Assembly (NCBI GenBank): GCA_009917455.1
Contig: QZDS01000006.1
Span: forward strand, 62,001 to 126,000
Source: a bacterium 1xD8-48
GTDB taxonomy: Bacteria; Bacillota; Clostridia; Lachnospirales; Lachnospiraceae
Reading direction: 5' to 3'
Length of the DNA: 64,000 nt
Below, piece by piece: positions 1-8,056 of this stretch (position 1 is its first letter; each line of letters starts with the position of its first letter). Under the pieces are notes generated by a model. It was not told the DNA's origin. It was given only the letters and a program-made list of their open reading frames with translations, and did no database searches. Position numbers and translations under genes: made by a program.

Positions 1-348
1 TGCGCCGCGTGGCGTTTATCCGACGCGGCGGACGGAAAACTGGAGCAGTTTTTCAGTCTTCTGGAAAAAGGGGACGAAAGGGCGGCCGGGATATGGGATT
101 CCTATACGGATTATCTGGCCATAGCGGTGAACAATATCCATATGGTTCTGGACTGCGATATTATTATAGGAGGCTATGTGGGAAGCTGCATGGGTGCGTC
201 ACGTCTTCGGGATATCCGGGAGAAGGTGGCGGCAAGGAATACTTTTGAGGAAAAAGAATCCTGTGTGAAAGCCTGTAATTATAAGGTTGCGGCGGCTGCG
301 CTTGGGGCGGCGCTGAAAGTGATAGAGATGTTTGTGAGCCAGATATAA
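1..348 (+). CDS. ROK family protein, C-terminal part (cut by window start)
   Basis: The frame is open from base 1 to a TAA at 348, giving about 115 residues that lack the N-terminus. The sequence resembles the C-terminal lobe of ROK (repressor, ORF, kinase) proteins: a helix before a hydrophobic strand with DIIIGGYVG, then a long helical end with AAAALGAAL. ROK proteins are sugar kinases or NagC/XylR-like repressors. The ATP site, zinc motif and any HTH lie outside the window, so kinase and repressor cannot be told apart. A terminator-like hairpin follows closely. Confidence 0.6.
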   Translation, partial: CAAWRLSDAADGKLEQFFSLLEKGDERAAGIWDSYTDYLAIAVNNIHMVLDCDIIIGGYVGSCMGASRLRDIREKVAARNTFEEKESCVKACNYKVAAAALGAALKVIEMFVSQI

Positions 349-370
349 AAGGAAGAGCGATAGCTGGAGG

Positions 371-400
371 AAGAAGTTTCAGAAATGGGACTTCTTTTTT
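371..400 (+). terminator. Rho-independent terminator of the ROK gene
   Basis: AAGAAGT (371-377) pairs with ACTTCTT (390-396) and a run of T follows. It lies 23 bases after the ROK stop codon and before the kinase operon promoter. Confidence 0.7.
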
Positions 401-531
401 ATGTGCATTTTTGACGAAAATACAGGTGGAGTTTATCAAGGGGCGAACAAAGCTGTTTGGGCTTTTTAAGAAAAAAATTGGAGTCTATCCGCAGGAAATA
501 ACCCGCATAGGTGTATACGTCAATGCTGTTA

Positions 532-540
532 TGCTATAAT
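532..540 (+). promoter_or_regulatory. Extended -10 promoter of the two-component operon
   Basis: TGCTATAAT is an exact extended -10 element (TG-n-TATAAT). It lies 72 bases before the histidine kinase start. No good -35 box is visible, which is usual for extended -10 promoters. Confidence 0.5.
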
Positions 541-611
541 TCAGTAGATGATCTGGCTTTAGCAGGAATGGACTTTTGCCGGAATGAGCAGGAAACAGCG
601 GAGAGGTTGTC

Positions 612-1907
612 ATGATTTATATTGTAGACAATATATCAAATTATTTCATATATCTTTTTATAATTCATTTTGGATTCAGGTTAAATCCAAGAAAAAACAG
701 GCTTTTTATTGGCGCATCGGTTTTGTCTATGTTATCTGCAGGGGCTTATAACGTATATTTTGATACAAATTCTCCGATTATCTATATTTTATGGAGCGTA
801 CTTTCCATATGTTTATTTTTTGAAGATAGATTGTGGCATTTGTTTCTACTGAGCGCTGCCCTTATGTATTTCACGGGAATCATTGATACGTTCAGTGTCG
901 TGCTGATACAGGTTGTTTTAATAGGCGGAGGAGTTGGCGGCACGGGTATAACATGGTGGATGGAATCTGCCTATCTGCTCTCATTTTTGGTGTATCTTCT
1001 GATATACCTGCGGCTCTTCAGGAAAAATGACGTATATTTGTGCGATGTAAAATTAAAGTATAAGTTTGCACTTTTGATACAGGGCAGTATTTTCCAGATG
1101 TTCTACAATTATGTTTTTTATTTCTTTAATGAAAATCATGCAAGGTATGGTTTAGATGCCTATGCAGTATTTTTTATCAGCATAGCAGGGACACTTTATT
1201 CCATTTTTCTTACGCTTAATCTTGCCATTAAGAATATATTGTCAGACAGACAGAACAGGGAGCTTCAGTCTTTTATGTATATGCAAAAGCAGCAGTATGA
1301 TTACCAGCTGCAGCAGTCGGCAGCTGTGCGGCGTTTTAAGCATGATTTGGTAAATCATATTGGAGTTGTCAGAGAGTTACTAAACGAAAAAAAGACAGAA
1401 GAAGCCAAAGAGTATATAGATACTATCTGGAATATTCAGGATGCGTTTGATTTAAAGATTCATACAGGAGATAGTTTTCTCGATATTATTGTTAATTATT
1501 ATTTATATTTGGCGATAAAGGAAAATATAGAGTTTGCTGTTTGGGGAAAACTGACCGAAAAAATGCCTCTTGAAATGTTTGATATTACCACATTGATGGG
1601 AAATATATTGCAAAATGCTTTTGAAGCGGCGATAAAAGCAGATGTTCCCAGAATACGTGTTGAACTTGCAGAACATAAGGAAGAAATTTTTATTGTTGTT
1701 AGTAACAGTGTAGCCAAAAGAAACAATACAAAAACAGTCTTTTTTATGACATCTAAAAAGGATAGGGAAAATCATGGTTTTGGTCTGAAAAATATTGTTG
1801 CAACTGTTGAAAAGTATCACGGTGAATGTTATATGGAATCTATAGTGGAAAACAGAGAAGCGTTGTTTCAAATCAGTATTGCTTTACCAAGGGAGAGAAA
1901 AGAATGA
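612..1907 (+). CDS. GHKL sensor histidine kinase, AgrC-like
   Basis: A membrane sensor kinase of 431 residues that would phosphorylate the LytTR regulator encoded next. Residues 1-205 form about six hydrophobic segments, the sensor part. The H-box FKHDLVNH puts the phospho-accepting His near residue 244. The ATPase domain carries an N-box (NILQNAFEA, about 331) and a G-box (GFGLKNI, about 390). This is the layout of AgrC/ComD-like kinases (HATPase_c_5), which often sense peptides. No precursor-peptide or AgrB-like processing gene is seen nearby, so the ligand is unknown. The stop overlaps the regulator start by 4 bp (ATGA), indicating translational coupling. Confidence 0.9.
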   Translation: MIYIVDNISNYFIYLFIIHFGFRLNPRKNRLFIGASVLSMLSAGAYNVYFDTNSPIIYILWSVLSICLFFEDRLWHLFLLSAALMYFTGIIDTFSVVLIQVVLIGGGVGGTGITWWMESAYLLSFLVYLLIYLRLFRKNDVYLCDVKLKYKFALLIQGSIFQMFYNYVFYFFNENHARYGLDAYAVFFISIAGTLYSIFLTLNLAIKNILSDRQNRELQSFMYMQKQQYDYQLQQSAAVRRFKHDLVNHIGVVRELLNEKKTEEAKEYIDTIWNIQDAFDLKIHTGDSFLDIIVNYYLYLAIKENIEFAVWGKLTEKMPLEMFDITTLMGNILQNAFEAAIKADVPRIRVELAEHKEEIFIVVSNSVAKRNNTKTVFFMTSKKDRENHGFGLKNIVATVEKYHGECYMESIVENREALFQISIALPRERKE

Positions 1908-2608
1908 AAATAGGTATTGTAGAAGATGAAGCGGTATGGAGAGATAAGATACAGACGATTATCGAAAAATATTGCAGGGATAAAAATATTTCATCACAAA
2001 TCAAATCATATAACAGTGGAAAAGAGTTTATGAAAAATGCAGATGCAGATTTGTTGTTTCTGGATATTGAACTTGCAGAAGGGGAAGATGGTTTTGAAAT
2101 AGCGGAACAGTTGATGAGTTCCGGAAACAAATGTAAAGTTTGTTTTTTAACATCACACACAGAGTTAGCCAGATTAGGTTATAGAGTGAACGCTTTCAGA
2201 TATATCGATAAAAAGCATTTAGAGGAAATCAATGAAGCGATTGATTTTTTCCTTAAAACTAAAATTCAGGATCGAATAGTATTTTGTAATAATATTGCCG
2301 GGATTCGCATAAAGATAAGCCTGAGTGAACTTCTGCTTGTTGAGACAAATGGAAGAAAACTAAGATATCTCATGTCGGATGGCAGTGAACATTTATGTGA
2401 AGGACAGATATCTGAAGCCGCACGAAGCTTATCCCGGTTTGGCTTTTTTCAGATACATCGGTCATATATTGTCAATTTAAAATATATTGAAAAGGTAAAC
2501 AGCCATGAAGTTACGCTTTGCAACGGATTAAAGGTAGTAATTGGAAGGATTCACAGTAAAGAGTTTAAGAAGGAGTTTTTTAAATGGAGAATGTGGTTTG
2601 ATGATTGA
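1904..2608 (+). CDS. LytTR response regulator, AgrA-like
   Basis: A DNA-binding response regulator of 234 residues, partner of the upstream kinase. The receiver domain (about 1-120) has acidic residues at EDE and a phospho-acceptor Asp near 54 in LLFLDIEL. The LytTR domain (about 130-232) contains FFQIHRSYIVNL, typical of the family. I chose the ATG at 1904 because it overlaps the kinase stop (ATGA) and begins directly with the receiver core MKIGIVEDE; the longer open frame would add 26 residues lying inside the kinase gene. Two direct repeats right after the stop look like its binding sites and suggest control of the next gene. Confidence 0.92.
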   Translation: MKIGIVEDEAVWRDKIQTIIEKYCRDKNISSQIKSYNSGKEFMKNADADLLFLDIELAEGEDGFEIAEQLMSSGNKCKVCFLTSHTELARLGYRVNAFRYIDKKHLEEINEAIDFFLKTKIQDRIVFCNNIAGIRIKISLSELLLVETNGRKLRYLMSDGSEHLCEGQISEAARSLSRFGFFQIHRSYIVNLKYIEKVNSHEVTLCNGLKVVIGRIHSKEFKKEFFKWRMWFDD

Positions 2609-2611
2609 TTT

Positions 2612-2682
2612 TGTGTCGTTTATGCAAAATCTGTGTTGTTTATACAGGGAGTATTTTATATTCCTTCTCACTGTGATATAAA
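2612..2682 (+). promoter_or_regulatory. Putative LytTR operator with extended -10 promoter
   Basis: TGTGTCGTTTATGCA (2612-2626) and TGTGTTGTTTATACA (2632-2646) are direct repeats differing at three positions, with starts 20 bp apart, about two helical turns. LytTR proteins such as AgrA bind pairs of 9-bp direct repeats on one DNA face. An extended -10, TGATATAAA, follows at 2674-2682, which leaves the repeats just upstream of the -35 position, suited to activation. The downstream target is the lipoprotein gene. The factor assignment is inferred from position. Confidence 0.55.
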
Positions 2683-2717
2683 TATGGTGTTAATCATATT
2701 ACAGGAGGATAGCAGAA

Positions 2718-4127
2718 GTGGTACAACGCATTTTGCTTAAGGGTTGTTATTTAAATGGAAAATCCGTAATGAAAAAAGCGGTAATGACAATGATAATGGG
2801 AGCGGCTCTGTTAACACTTTCATCGTGTGGGCAGGCAAAGAATTCAGAAGACGCTCAGAAAACACAAAATGACAACATTACCGGTTCGGATTTGGCAGAA
2901 TTGGAAAACCTGACAGGAGAATATGAATATTTATCGGATTATGGAACCGGTAAATTAATGATTCAAAAATCATCCAATGGATATGATATTTCCGACTATG
3001 AATCGGAATCTTCCTGTCGCTTTTTAGCTGATTCATCTAATATAGAAACTATAGAAAATAATCGGATATATGTAAAGTACCCCGAACAGGTATTTTCTGA
3101 CGATACAGTTAACTTTAGCTATTATGTTTTAGAATATAGTACAGATGAAATTAATGTGTATTACGGAGAAGCAGGGTTTGAAGAGGCTCAGTTGTTATAT
3201 CATGCCACAAAGAAAACAGAGGTGAGGGCGGACGTATATGAGTATGAGGGCGAATATAATAGTTATGATGTAAGTGAGCCGGCGTTAGAAATAAAGAAAA
3301 ATGATGATGAAACTTATCAGATACAGATAGATTTATTCAGGCTCTGGGGTTTTTATGATGATGCGGGAAAAATTACGGAAGAAGGATTGGAATTTGCAGC
3401 AACAGGTCCTGGTGGAAATGAGGTGAATGGAGTCATTAAATTGGAAGAGGATATTGCGGTCGTAACCATTTTTGGTCAGGAATGGCTTGATTTTGCAGGA
3501 TTGAGTGAATACAGATTTTACAAAACCTCAGATGTTCCTGACATAGATGATTTTCCGGCAAATCAGCAGGAGAGCAATATGCAGGATGCTGCGGATACTG
3601 GTTCGGGAGCAGCGGCAGATGAATTATTAGATTCCTTTATCAATGGATTGGCAGACGCAGTTGACTATGAAGATTCGGCATCGACATTTTCTGTTAGCGA
3701 TTTAAATATGGATTCTGAGGAAGGGGATGCATATTCGATTGGAGAGAGAGTCGATCTTGACAATGATGGAGAAAACGAACTGATTATTAACGGGCCTTAT
3801 GGTGGAATATACCTTGATGCGCGTGATGACAAGGTATATGAATTTGCCGCAGGAGAGGGCACTGCTCTTATTCTTTCTTATACCTGTTATAATGGAGCCG
3901 TATGGATTATGTACAGCAACAGATCGAGCGCAGGATTTGAATTTTACCATATGGAAAAATTTGAAGGAGCTGATAACTTAACTGCAGAAATGAATTTCGG
4001 TGAGGAATTTGACGTCAATAATGCGGAAGCCGGAATAAAATATACATTGAATGGGGCTGAAATTTCATATGATGAATATACAGAATTATGCAGCAAAATT
4101 TTTGCTGCTGAAGTCAATACAAATTGA
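2718..4127 (+). CDS. Putative lipoprotein, probable LytTR target
   Basis: A 469-residue protein of unknown function. A lipoprotein signal is clear: MKKAVMTMIMGAALLTLSSC with the acylated Cys in LSSC, so it should be anchored outside the membrane. The GTG at 2718 has a good GGAGG site 9 bases upstream, whereas the ATG at 2769, which begins the conventional signal peptide, has none; the GTG start adds 17 residues before the signal. The mature part is acidic and rich in Asp, Glu, Ser and Tyr, with a low-complexity linker around residues 275-310. I recognise no named domain. Confidence 0.75.
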   Translation: MVQRILLKGCYLNGKSVMKKAVMTMIMGAALLTLSSCGQAKNSEDAQKTQNDNITGSDLAELENLTGEYEYLSDYGTGKLMIQKSSNGYDISDYESESSCRFLADSSNIETIENNRIYVKYPEQVFSDDTVNFSYYVLEYSTDEINVYYGEAGFEEAQLLYHATKKTEVRADVYEYEGEYNSYDVSEPALEIKKNDDETYQIQIDLFRLWGFYDDAGKITEEGLEFAATGPGGNEVNGVIKLEEDIAVVTIFGQEWLDFAGLSEYRFYKTSDVPDIDDFPANQQESNMQDAADTGSGAAADELLDSFINGLADAVDYEDSASTFSVSDLNMDSEEGDAYSIGERVDLDNDGENELIINGPYGGIYLDARDDKVYEFAAGEGTALILSYTCYNGAVWIMYSNRSSAGFEFYHMEKFEGADNLTAEMNFGEEFDVNNAEAGIKYTLNGAEISYDEYTELCSKIFAAEVNTN

Positions 4128-4190
4128 AAGTAAGCTGCATTATAGACCAGGTCATAGGTTGCAACGATATTGCGCCTGGAAATAACTGAC

Positions 4191-4358
4191 TTCAGTCGGC
4201 GGAACATTTCCATATGTCCGAGATAATGAGGACGGATGTCAGGGATTTGGGAAATTATCAAAGCCCGGTTTGAAGATGGCGCTTTGAAACTGCAGGTTCC
4301 GAAAAACAAGAAAGAAGTGGTGGCGGAGAATCCCAATTATATCGCTATTGAGGGCTGA
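4191..4358 (+). pseudogene. Hsp20/alpha-crystallin C-terminal relic
   Basis: In one frame, residues FSRR, two stops (TAA TGA), then IKARFEDGALKLQVPK and the tail NPNYIAIEG are read. This matches the end of small heat-shock proteins of clostridia (FSR-F, then FEDG-L-LPK, then the I-x-I-like tail). The N-terminal two thirds are missing. The last 40 residues after the ATG at 4236 remain open but cannot form the alpha-crystallin fold alone. Confidence 0.6.
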
Positions 4359-4394
4359 GGGATTTTTGCACAACAGACAGGCTATTGATACATC

Positions 4395-4444
4395 AAATCG
4401 GGTAGGAGGCAGATAAAATAATTATCTGCTTTCTGCCCGATTTT
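4395..4444. terminator. Bidirectional terminator before the LysR gene end
   Basis: AAATCGGG (4395-4402) pairs with CCCGATTT (4436-4443) around an inner stem GCAGATAA/TTATCTGC. T runs on one side and A runs on the other allow it to act on both strands, ending the relic region and the leftward LysR transcript. Confidence 0.65.
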
Positions 4445-4633
4445 CATCGTTGGGCTGTCAGATAAGCAGGAGGAAACCAAAATCACAGACCCCTGGTATG
4501 TTTGCCATACTGACTCATTTTATTCGCAGAAAAGGCTATCTCCGCTTCGGGAAAGTAAGGGATAATCAGGGAAAATTTGATGCGGGGCCTGCCAGAAGGA
4601 ATCACTTTCCAGTACCCATATCGCTTTTTGCTG

Positions 4634-5512
4634 TTATTGGTAAGAGGTATTTGTCACAATAGCAATAAATTTTTTCAAAAGAGGGCTTTGTGAGCTTTTC
4701 TTAAAAAAGAGGCCATAGGACAGCGGCTCGCTGTCTTTTAAGGGAATTGCACGGATATCCGTGTTTACAAAGTTCATCCGGGGAAGGACAGAACAGCCAT
4801 ATCCTGCGCTTACGAGGGTAAGAAGCACCTGCAGGTTTTCACACACATAAGTGGATTCGGGTAAAATGTGCTGTGAAATCTGATTCTGCATTTCCGCAAC
4901 GCTGGCAGGGATTGCGTAGGAATTACAGACAACGATATTCTCCAGGTAAAGTTCCTCTTTTGACAGTTCGGATCTGGTCCCATAGGGATGTGCGTCGGGA
5001 ACGATACAGCACAGGGGTATCCGAAATAACTCTTTATAGATTGTATCATTCTTTATGGGAATATCCTCCTGGAAACCAAACAGCAGATCCAACTCATCCT
5101 GGTAGAAAAGATTCAGGATGGATCTGTGAGGGATTACTTTCAGGAATGGATAAAGCTCCGGCATTTGCTCACGGCAGGATTTCAGTATCCTGCAGAGCAG
5201 GTCCAGATTGGCCTCGTTCTGGCATCCGATGGTTAAGACCTGCATGTTTGTACTTTGGTGGCGCTGCAGTTTCTGTCCGGCAATTTTCAGCCTTCCCATA
5301 ACATGTTTTGCATCTTCCAGAAAGCTGATCCCGGCAGGGGTAAGGGTAACGGTTCTGGTAGTGCGGTGCAGAAGCTTTATCCCCAGTTCATCTTCCAGTG
5401 AGTGGATCTGCCGGGAAACGGCTGACTGGGTAATCTTTAAAATTTCAGCAGCTCTCGCAAAGTTCAGGTTTTCTGCAACCTGGATAAAGCTCTTTAACTG
5501 GTCTGTATTCAT
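4634..5512 (-). CDS. LysR-family transcriptional regulator
   Basis: A 292-residue regulator of usual LysR length. The N-terminal winged HTH (residues 1-60) contains FARAAEILKITQSAVSRQI and LGIKLLHRTTR, both classic. Residues about 90-290 form the periplasmic-binding-like effector domain. It is transcribed away from the CIRCE/groES relic and MarR gene. LysR proteins often regulate a divergent neighbour, but here that neighbour is decayed, so the target cannot be named. The start ATG is the first in frame and begins directly with the HTH (MNTDQLKSFI). Confidence 0.9.
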   Translation of the reverse strand: MNTDQLKSFIQVAENLNFARAAEILKITQSAVSRQIHSLEDELGIKLLHRTTRTVTLTPAGISFLEDAKHVMGRLKIAGQKLQRHQSTNMQVLTIGCQNEANLDLLCRILKSCREQMPELYPFLKVIPHRSILNLFYQDELDLLFGFQEDIPIKNDTIYKELFRIPLCCIVPDAHPYGTRSELSKEELYLENIVVCNSYAIPASVAEMQNQISQHILPESTYVCENLQVLLTLVSAGYGCSVLPRMNFVNTDIRAIPLKDSEPLSYGLFFKKSSQSPLLKKFIAIVTNTSYQ

Positions 5513-5606
5513 AGGTTTACCTCGATTATTGCGTTTTTGTCATTGATAATACCATATTTTCAATTCACAATCAAGTGTAAATGTGGTTTAATAGGTATTG
5601 CAAAGG

Positions 5607-5633
5607 CTGGCACTCGAAATAAGAGAGTGCTGA
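5607..5633 (+). promoter_or_regulatory. CIRCE element (HrcA operator)
   Basis: GCACTC (5610-5615), nine bases, then GAGTGC (5625-5630): the exact spacing and core of CIRCE (consensus TTAGCACTC-N9-GAGTGCTAA). HrcA binds CIRCE before groESL or hrcA-dnaK operons. The ATG of a groES-like relic follows 32 bases on. Confidence 0.75.
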
Positions 5634-5661
5634 CAGAAGAAAGGAAGGCAGGTAAAAGAGA

Positions 5662-5739
5662 ATGAAATTGAGACCACCAGGAGGCAGAACTGCTCCGGTT
5701 TATGAAGTTTACCGTATTGATTTAAAGGAAGTGGATTGA
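5662..5739 (+). pseudogene. groES 5-prime relic behind CIRCE
   Basis: A 25-codon frame starts MKLRPPGGR, close to the GroES start (MKLRPLGDR), then loses similarity and stops at 5739, four bases before the MarR start. Behind a CIRCE operator this is best read as a decapitated groESL promoter with the first codons of groES joined to other DNA. The peptide could still be translated as a leader to the MarR gene. Confidence 0.5.
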
Positions 5740-5742
5740 TCT

Positions 5743-6153
5743 ATGGATGGAAAACAGTGTGCCGGTTCCGTTCTGGGACTGGCCAATCAGATAAAAAGAG
5801 TTTTTGATACAACCACAGGGCGGTGCGGTACACAGGTGCGGATACTGAACTTTGTCCTGGTGTCTTATCCGGACAGGGAAATCTACCAGAAAGACATAGA
5901 GGAAGAACTGAACATAAGGAGCGCATCCGTTTCCACACTTTTGAAAAAAATGGAGGCGCAGTATTTTATCCGCAGGGAAAAGGTTCCCTGTGACGACCGT
6001 CTGAAAAAGATACTGCCCACCAGACATACTGTGGAAATGAAGGAGCAGGTGGAGCGGCATGTTACCCTGTTGGAAAAGAGGCTTACGGCAGGCGTTGGGG
6101 AAGAAGAATTGAAGGTGTTTTTCCATGTACTGGAGAAAATGCAGGACAATTAA
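5743..6153 (+). CDS. MarR-family transcriptional regulator
   Basis: A 136-residue winged-helix repressor of normal MarR size. The HTH lies around residues 45-80 (DIEEELNIRSASVSTLLKKME) and the wing has the DDRLKK pattern (MarR consensus DxRxxx) near 85-90. Helices at both ends form the dimer interface. A relic of an ABC multidrug transporter follows immediately, so it probably once repressed an exporter operon. A modest site (AAGGAAG) lies about 10 bases before the ATG. If transcribed from the CIRCE promoter it would now be under heat-shock control; this is inference. Confidence 0.85.
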   Translation: MDGKQCAGSVLGLANQIKRVFDTTTGRCGTQVRILNFVLVSYPDREIYQKDIEEELNIRSASVSTLLKKMEAQYFIRREKVPCDDRLKKILPTRHTVEMKEQVERHVTLLEKRLTAGVGEEELKVFFHVLEKMQDN

Positions 6154-6154
6154 G

Positions 6155-6277
6155 AATTCGGACGTGATCATGGTACTGGATCACGGGCGGATCGTGGAGC
6201 GGGGGAACCATGAGAGTCTGCTGGCGAAGAAGGGGATGTATTATCAGCTTTATACCGGTAAGCTGGCGCAGGAGTGA
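6155..6277 (+). pseudogene. ABC exporter ATPase C-terminal relic
   Basis: The frame after the MarR stop reads NSDVIMVLDHGRIVERGNHE, the end of the nucleotide-binding domain (D-loop side, H-switch region and tail) of an MsbA/LmrA-type half transporter, then LLAKKGMYYQLY and a stop. The membrane domain and the Walker motifs are gone. It has no start of its own and probably arose by deletion inside a marR-ABC-ABC operon. Confidence 0.7.
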
Positions 6278-6343
6278 GATATATTTGTTTTATCGTTGAA
6301 GCTTGCGGTGAGAAGCAGATGTAATGAAAAAGAGGAGATTTGT

Positions 6344-6621
6344 ATGAAAGAGGTTTCTGATGCGGAGGCTGCCATTGAGGAGGCGCTTGCCAAATTAGAT
6401 ATAGACTACATTATGAAATAGTACCGGAAGACCCTTATACGGAGGTAACTGGAAATCAACGAGTTACTTACCATGTACACCAAAAGGCCCCTGACCGTAG
6501 TGCCCCCAAGTATGGCAATGCAAAGCAGAGCCGGGGAACAGCTACGGCAGATAAGGAGCCGGGAAAATCGTACGGAACAGCAGAAACACGAAGCCTATTT
6601 GGCGGGCTTTACGAGCTGTGA
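6344..6621 (+). other. Unassigned coding relics
   Basis: A 25-codon frame (6344-6421) with a good AGGAG site reads MKEVSDAEAAIEEALAKLD and onward. A second frame, shifted by one register, stays open from about 6400 to a TGA at 6619-6621 and reads YEIVPEDPYTEV followed by a Lys/Arg/Gly-rich tail. Together they look like one frameshifted gene, but I recognise no family. The tail overlaps the end of the convergent pore-protein gene by 27 bases. Confidence 0.25.
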
Positions 6622-7809
6622 CACGACCACCTGAATACTTTCCAGGTCCTGTGAAGTATTCTGATAAGACATGGTTTTATTATCATTATTGCCTGTGATA
6701 ATAATTCTGCAGTTTCTATTGTTAAATGATTTTGCAGCTTCGGATAATTCTTCAACTGAAATTTCAAGCATGGAGTTTTCGGTGTGCGCCTGCAGATGTT
6801 TTACGTTTACCCAGCTGCAGGATTCGCCTTTTTCGTCTATAATAGAAAAATCCAATTTGCGGTATTCTGTCATAATCGGAAGATGTTTTGTTCCGCCGTC
6901 CTTGTCAAATGTCAGAAACTGTTCTTCACAGCACAGCAATGGCGGAAAAGGCAGGTCAAAAGTGTCCGATACGCTCTGAGGCCCGGAATTGATGATTTTT
7001 GCACTCTGCGAACCGCTGTAACGGGAGATGATACTGGATACATTTACCTGTACAGAAGATTGGAATGTTTTAAAAAGATTCCTGTGCTTTGTCGGTATTC
7101 TCCAAATCCATATATTTTCAGGTGTAAAGGTGGAATGCGCTAAATCCGGAATGCCTTCTATTTTTTGATATTTCCCCTTTGGCCTTTTGAACGTATATAC
7201 CCATTTTACCCGGCTTTCATTGTCATTTCCGCCTGTATAAGCGGCGCAGTCACAATCTCTTATTGCAACCGAGACGGATTCATCGAAATTTATGCCCCAG
7301 CTTAAAGAAGCAGAACCTTTTACGCCGCTGTCGCCGCCCTCTTTGCCCCCTTCAATGCCAAATGCACCGCCTATATTATAGCCAAAGCCGGAGACATATG
7401 TTTCCTCATTGTTGATAGCGACAGGCTCAATTTTAATTGTATCGACTTTTGAAAGAAAATTTTTATTGCTGCCAGTTTCCGTGATGAGGGATTCCAATGT
7501 ATATGAGCTGACATAGTAAAGCGCAACCTTTCCCTCTCCGACATACCAGCTTTCACCGTTTACCTTCTGCCGCGTATGGGCGTAATGCTCATCATATCCC
7601 GGTTCGCCGTTTAATTTAGGCGTTTGTTTGATAAAATACCAGTCATATCCGTTTTCGGCATCTGCTTCCCTTGCGTGTAGCGAATCTGAAAATTCGTGTG
7701 CGGACGAGATACAAAGAGTATTTTCTACGATTTTCTGCTGTGCTGTCACAGTATGCTTTCTGCTTTCAATATGAGTGTGCAGGGGAATTTCGTTTTCTTT
7801 CACTGCCAT
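6595..7809 (-). CDS. Leukocidin/alpha-hemolysin-like beta-pore protein, no signal peptide
   Basis: A 404-residue protein. Its middle (about residues 140-215) has GFGYNIGGAFG, a Gly/Ser/Lys-rich amphipathic stretch, SASLSWGINF, then VKWVYTFKRP. This follows the pre-stem, stem and WxV pattern of the leukocidin family (SLGYNIGG, Gly-rich stem, VLWGVKA), whose members form heptameric or octameric barrels in host membranes. Family toxins are exported by Sec, but this one starts MAVKENEIPLHTH without any signal sequence, so release would need lysis or another route. The extra C-terminal 100 residues are not recognised. It stands alone and convergent to relics. The fold assignment rests on motif reading only. 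Confidence 0.6.
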   Translation of the reverse strand: MAVKENEIPLHTHIESRKHTVTAQQKIVENTLCISSAHEFSDSLHAREADAENGYDWYFIKQTPKLNGEPGYDEHYAHTRQKVNGESWYVGEGKVALYYVSSYTLESLITETGSNKNFLSKVDTIKIEPVAINNEETYVSGFGYNIGGAFGIEGGKEGGDSGVKGSASLSWGINFDESVSVAIRDCDCAAYTGGNDNESRVKWVYTFKRPKGKYQKIEGIPDLAHSTFTPENIWIWRIPTKHRNLFKTFQSSVQVNVSSIISRYSGSQSAKIINSGPQSVSDTFDLPFPPLLCCEEQFLTFDKDGGTKHLPIMTEYRKLDFSIIDEKGESCSWVNVKHLQAHTENSMLEISVEELSEAAKSFNNRNCRIIITGNNDNKTMSYQNTSQDLESIQVVVSQLVKPAK

Positions 7810-8056
7810 AATTGGGTCCTTCTTTATTTTTGTTGGTGGTTATTTATGTATTATGCTTTAAAGGACTTTTTCATCACAAAATTTTTTCAAGGCTGGCAGA
7901 GAATTTTTTTAAAGCTTGTTTGAAAAATGTCGATTTCATTTTCGGAAAATCTACTTGCCAACATGAAATTATGGTACAATTACGGTAAATGGGGGTGCCA
8001 TGACAAAGAAAATAGCACAAATCGGGATAGCAGATTGACGGTTGGGAGGACAATAA

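Noticed and set aside
4450..4662. 70-residue plus-strand frame
   Set aside because: No ribosome site, no recognisable family, and it overlaps the end of the LysR gene on the other strand.
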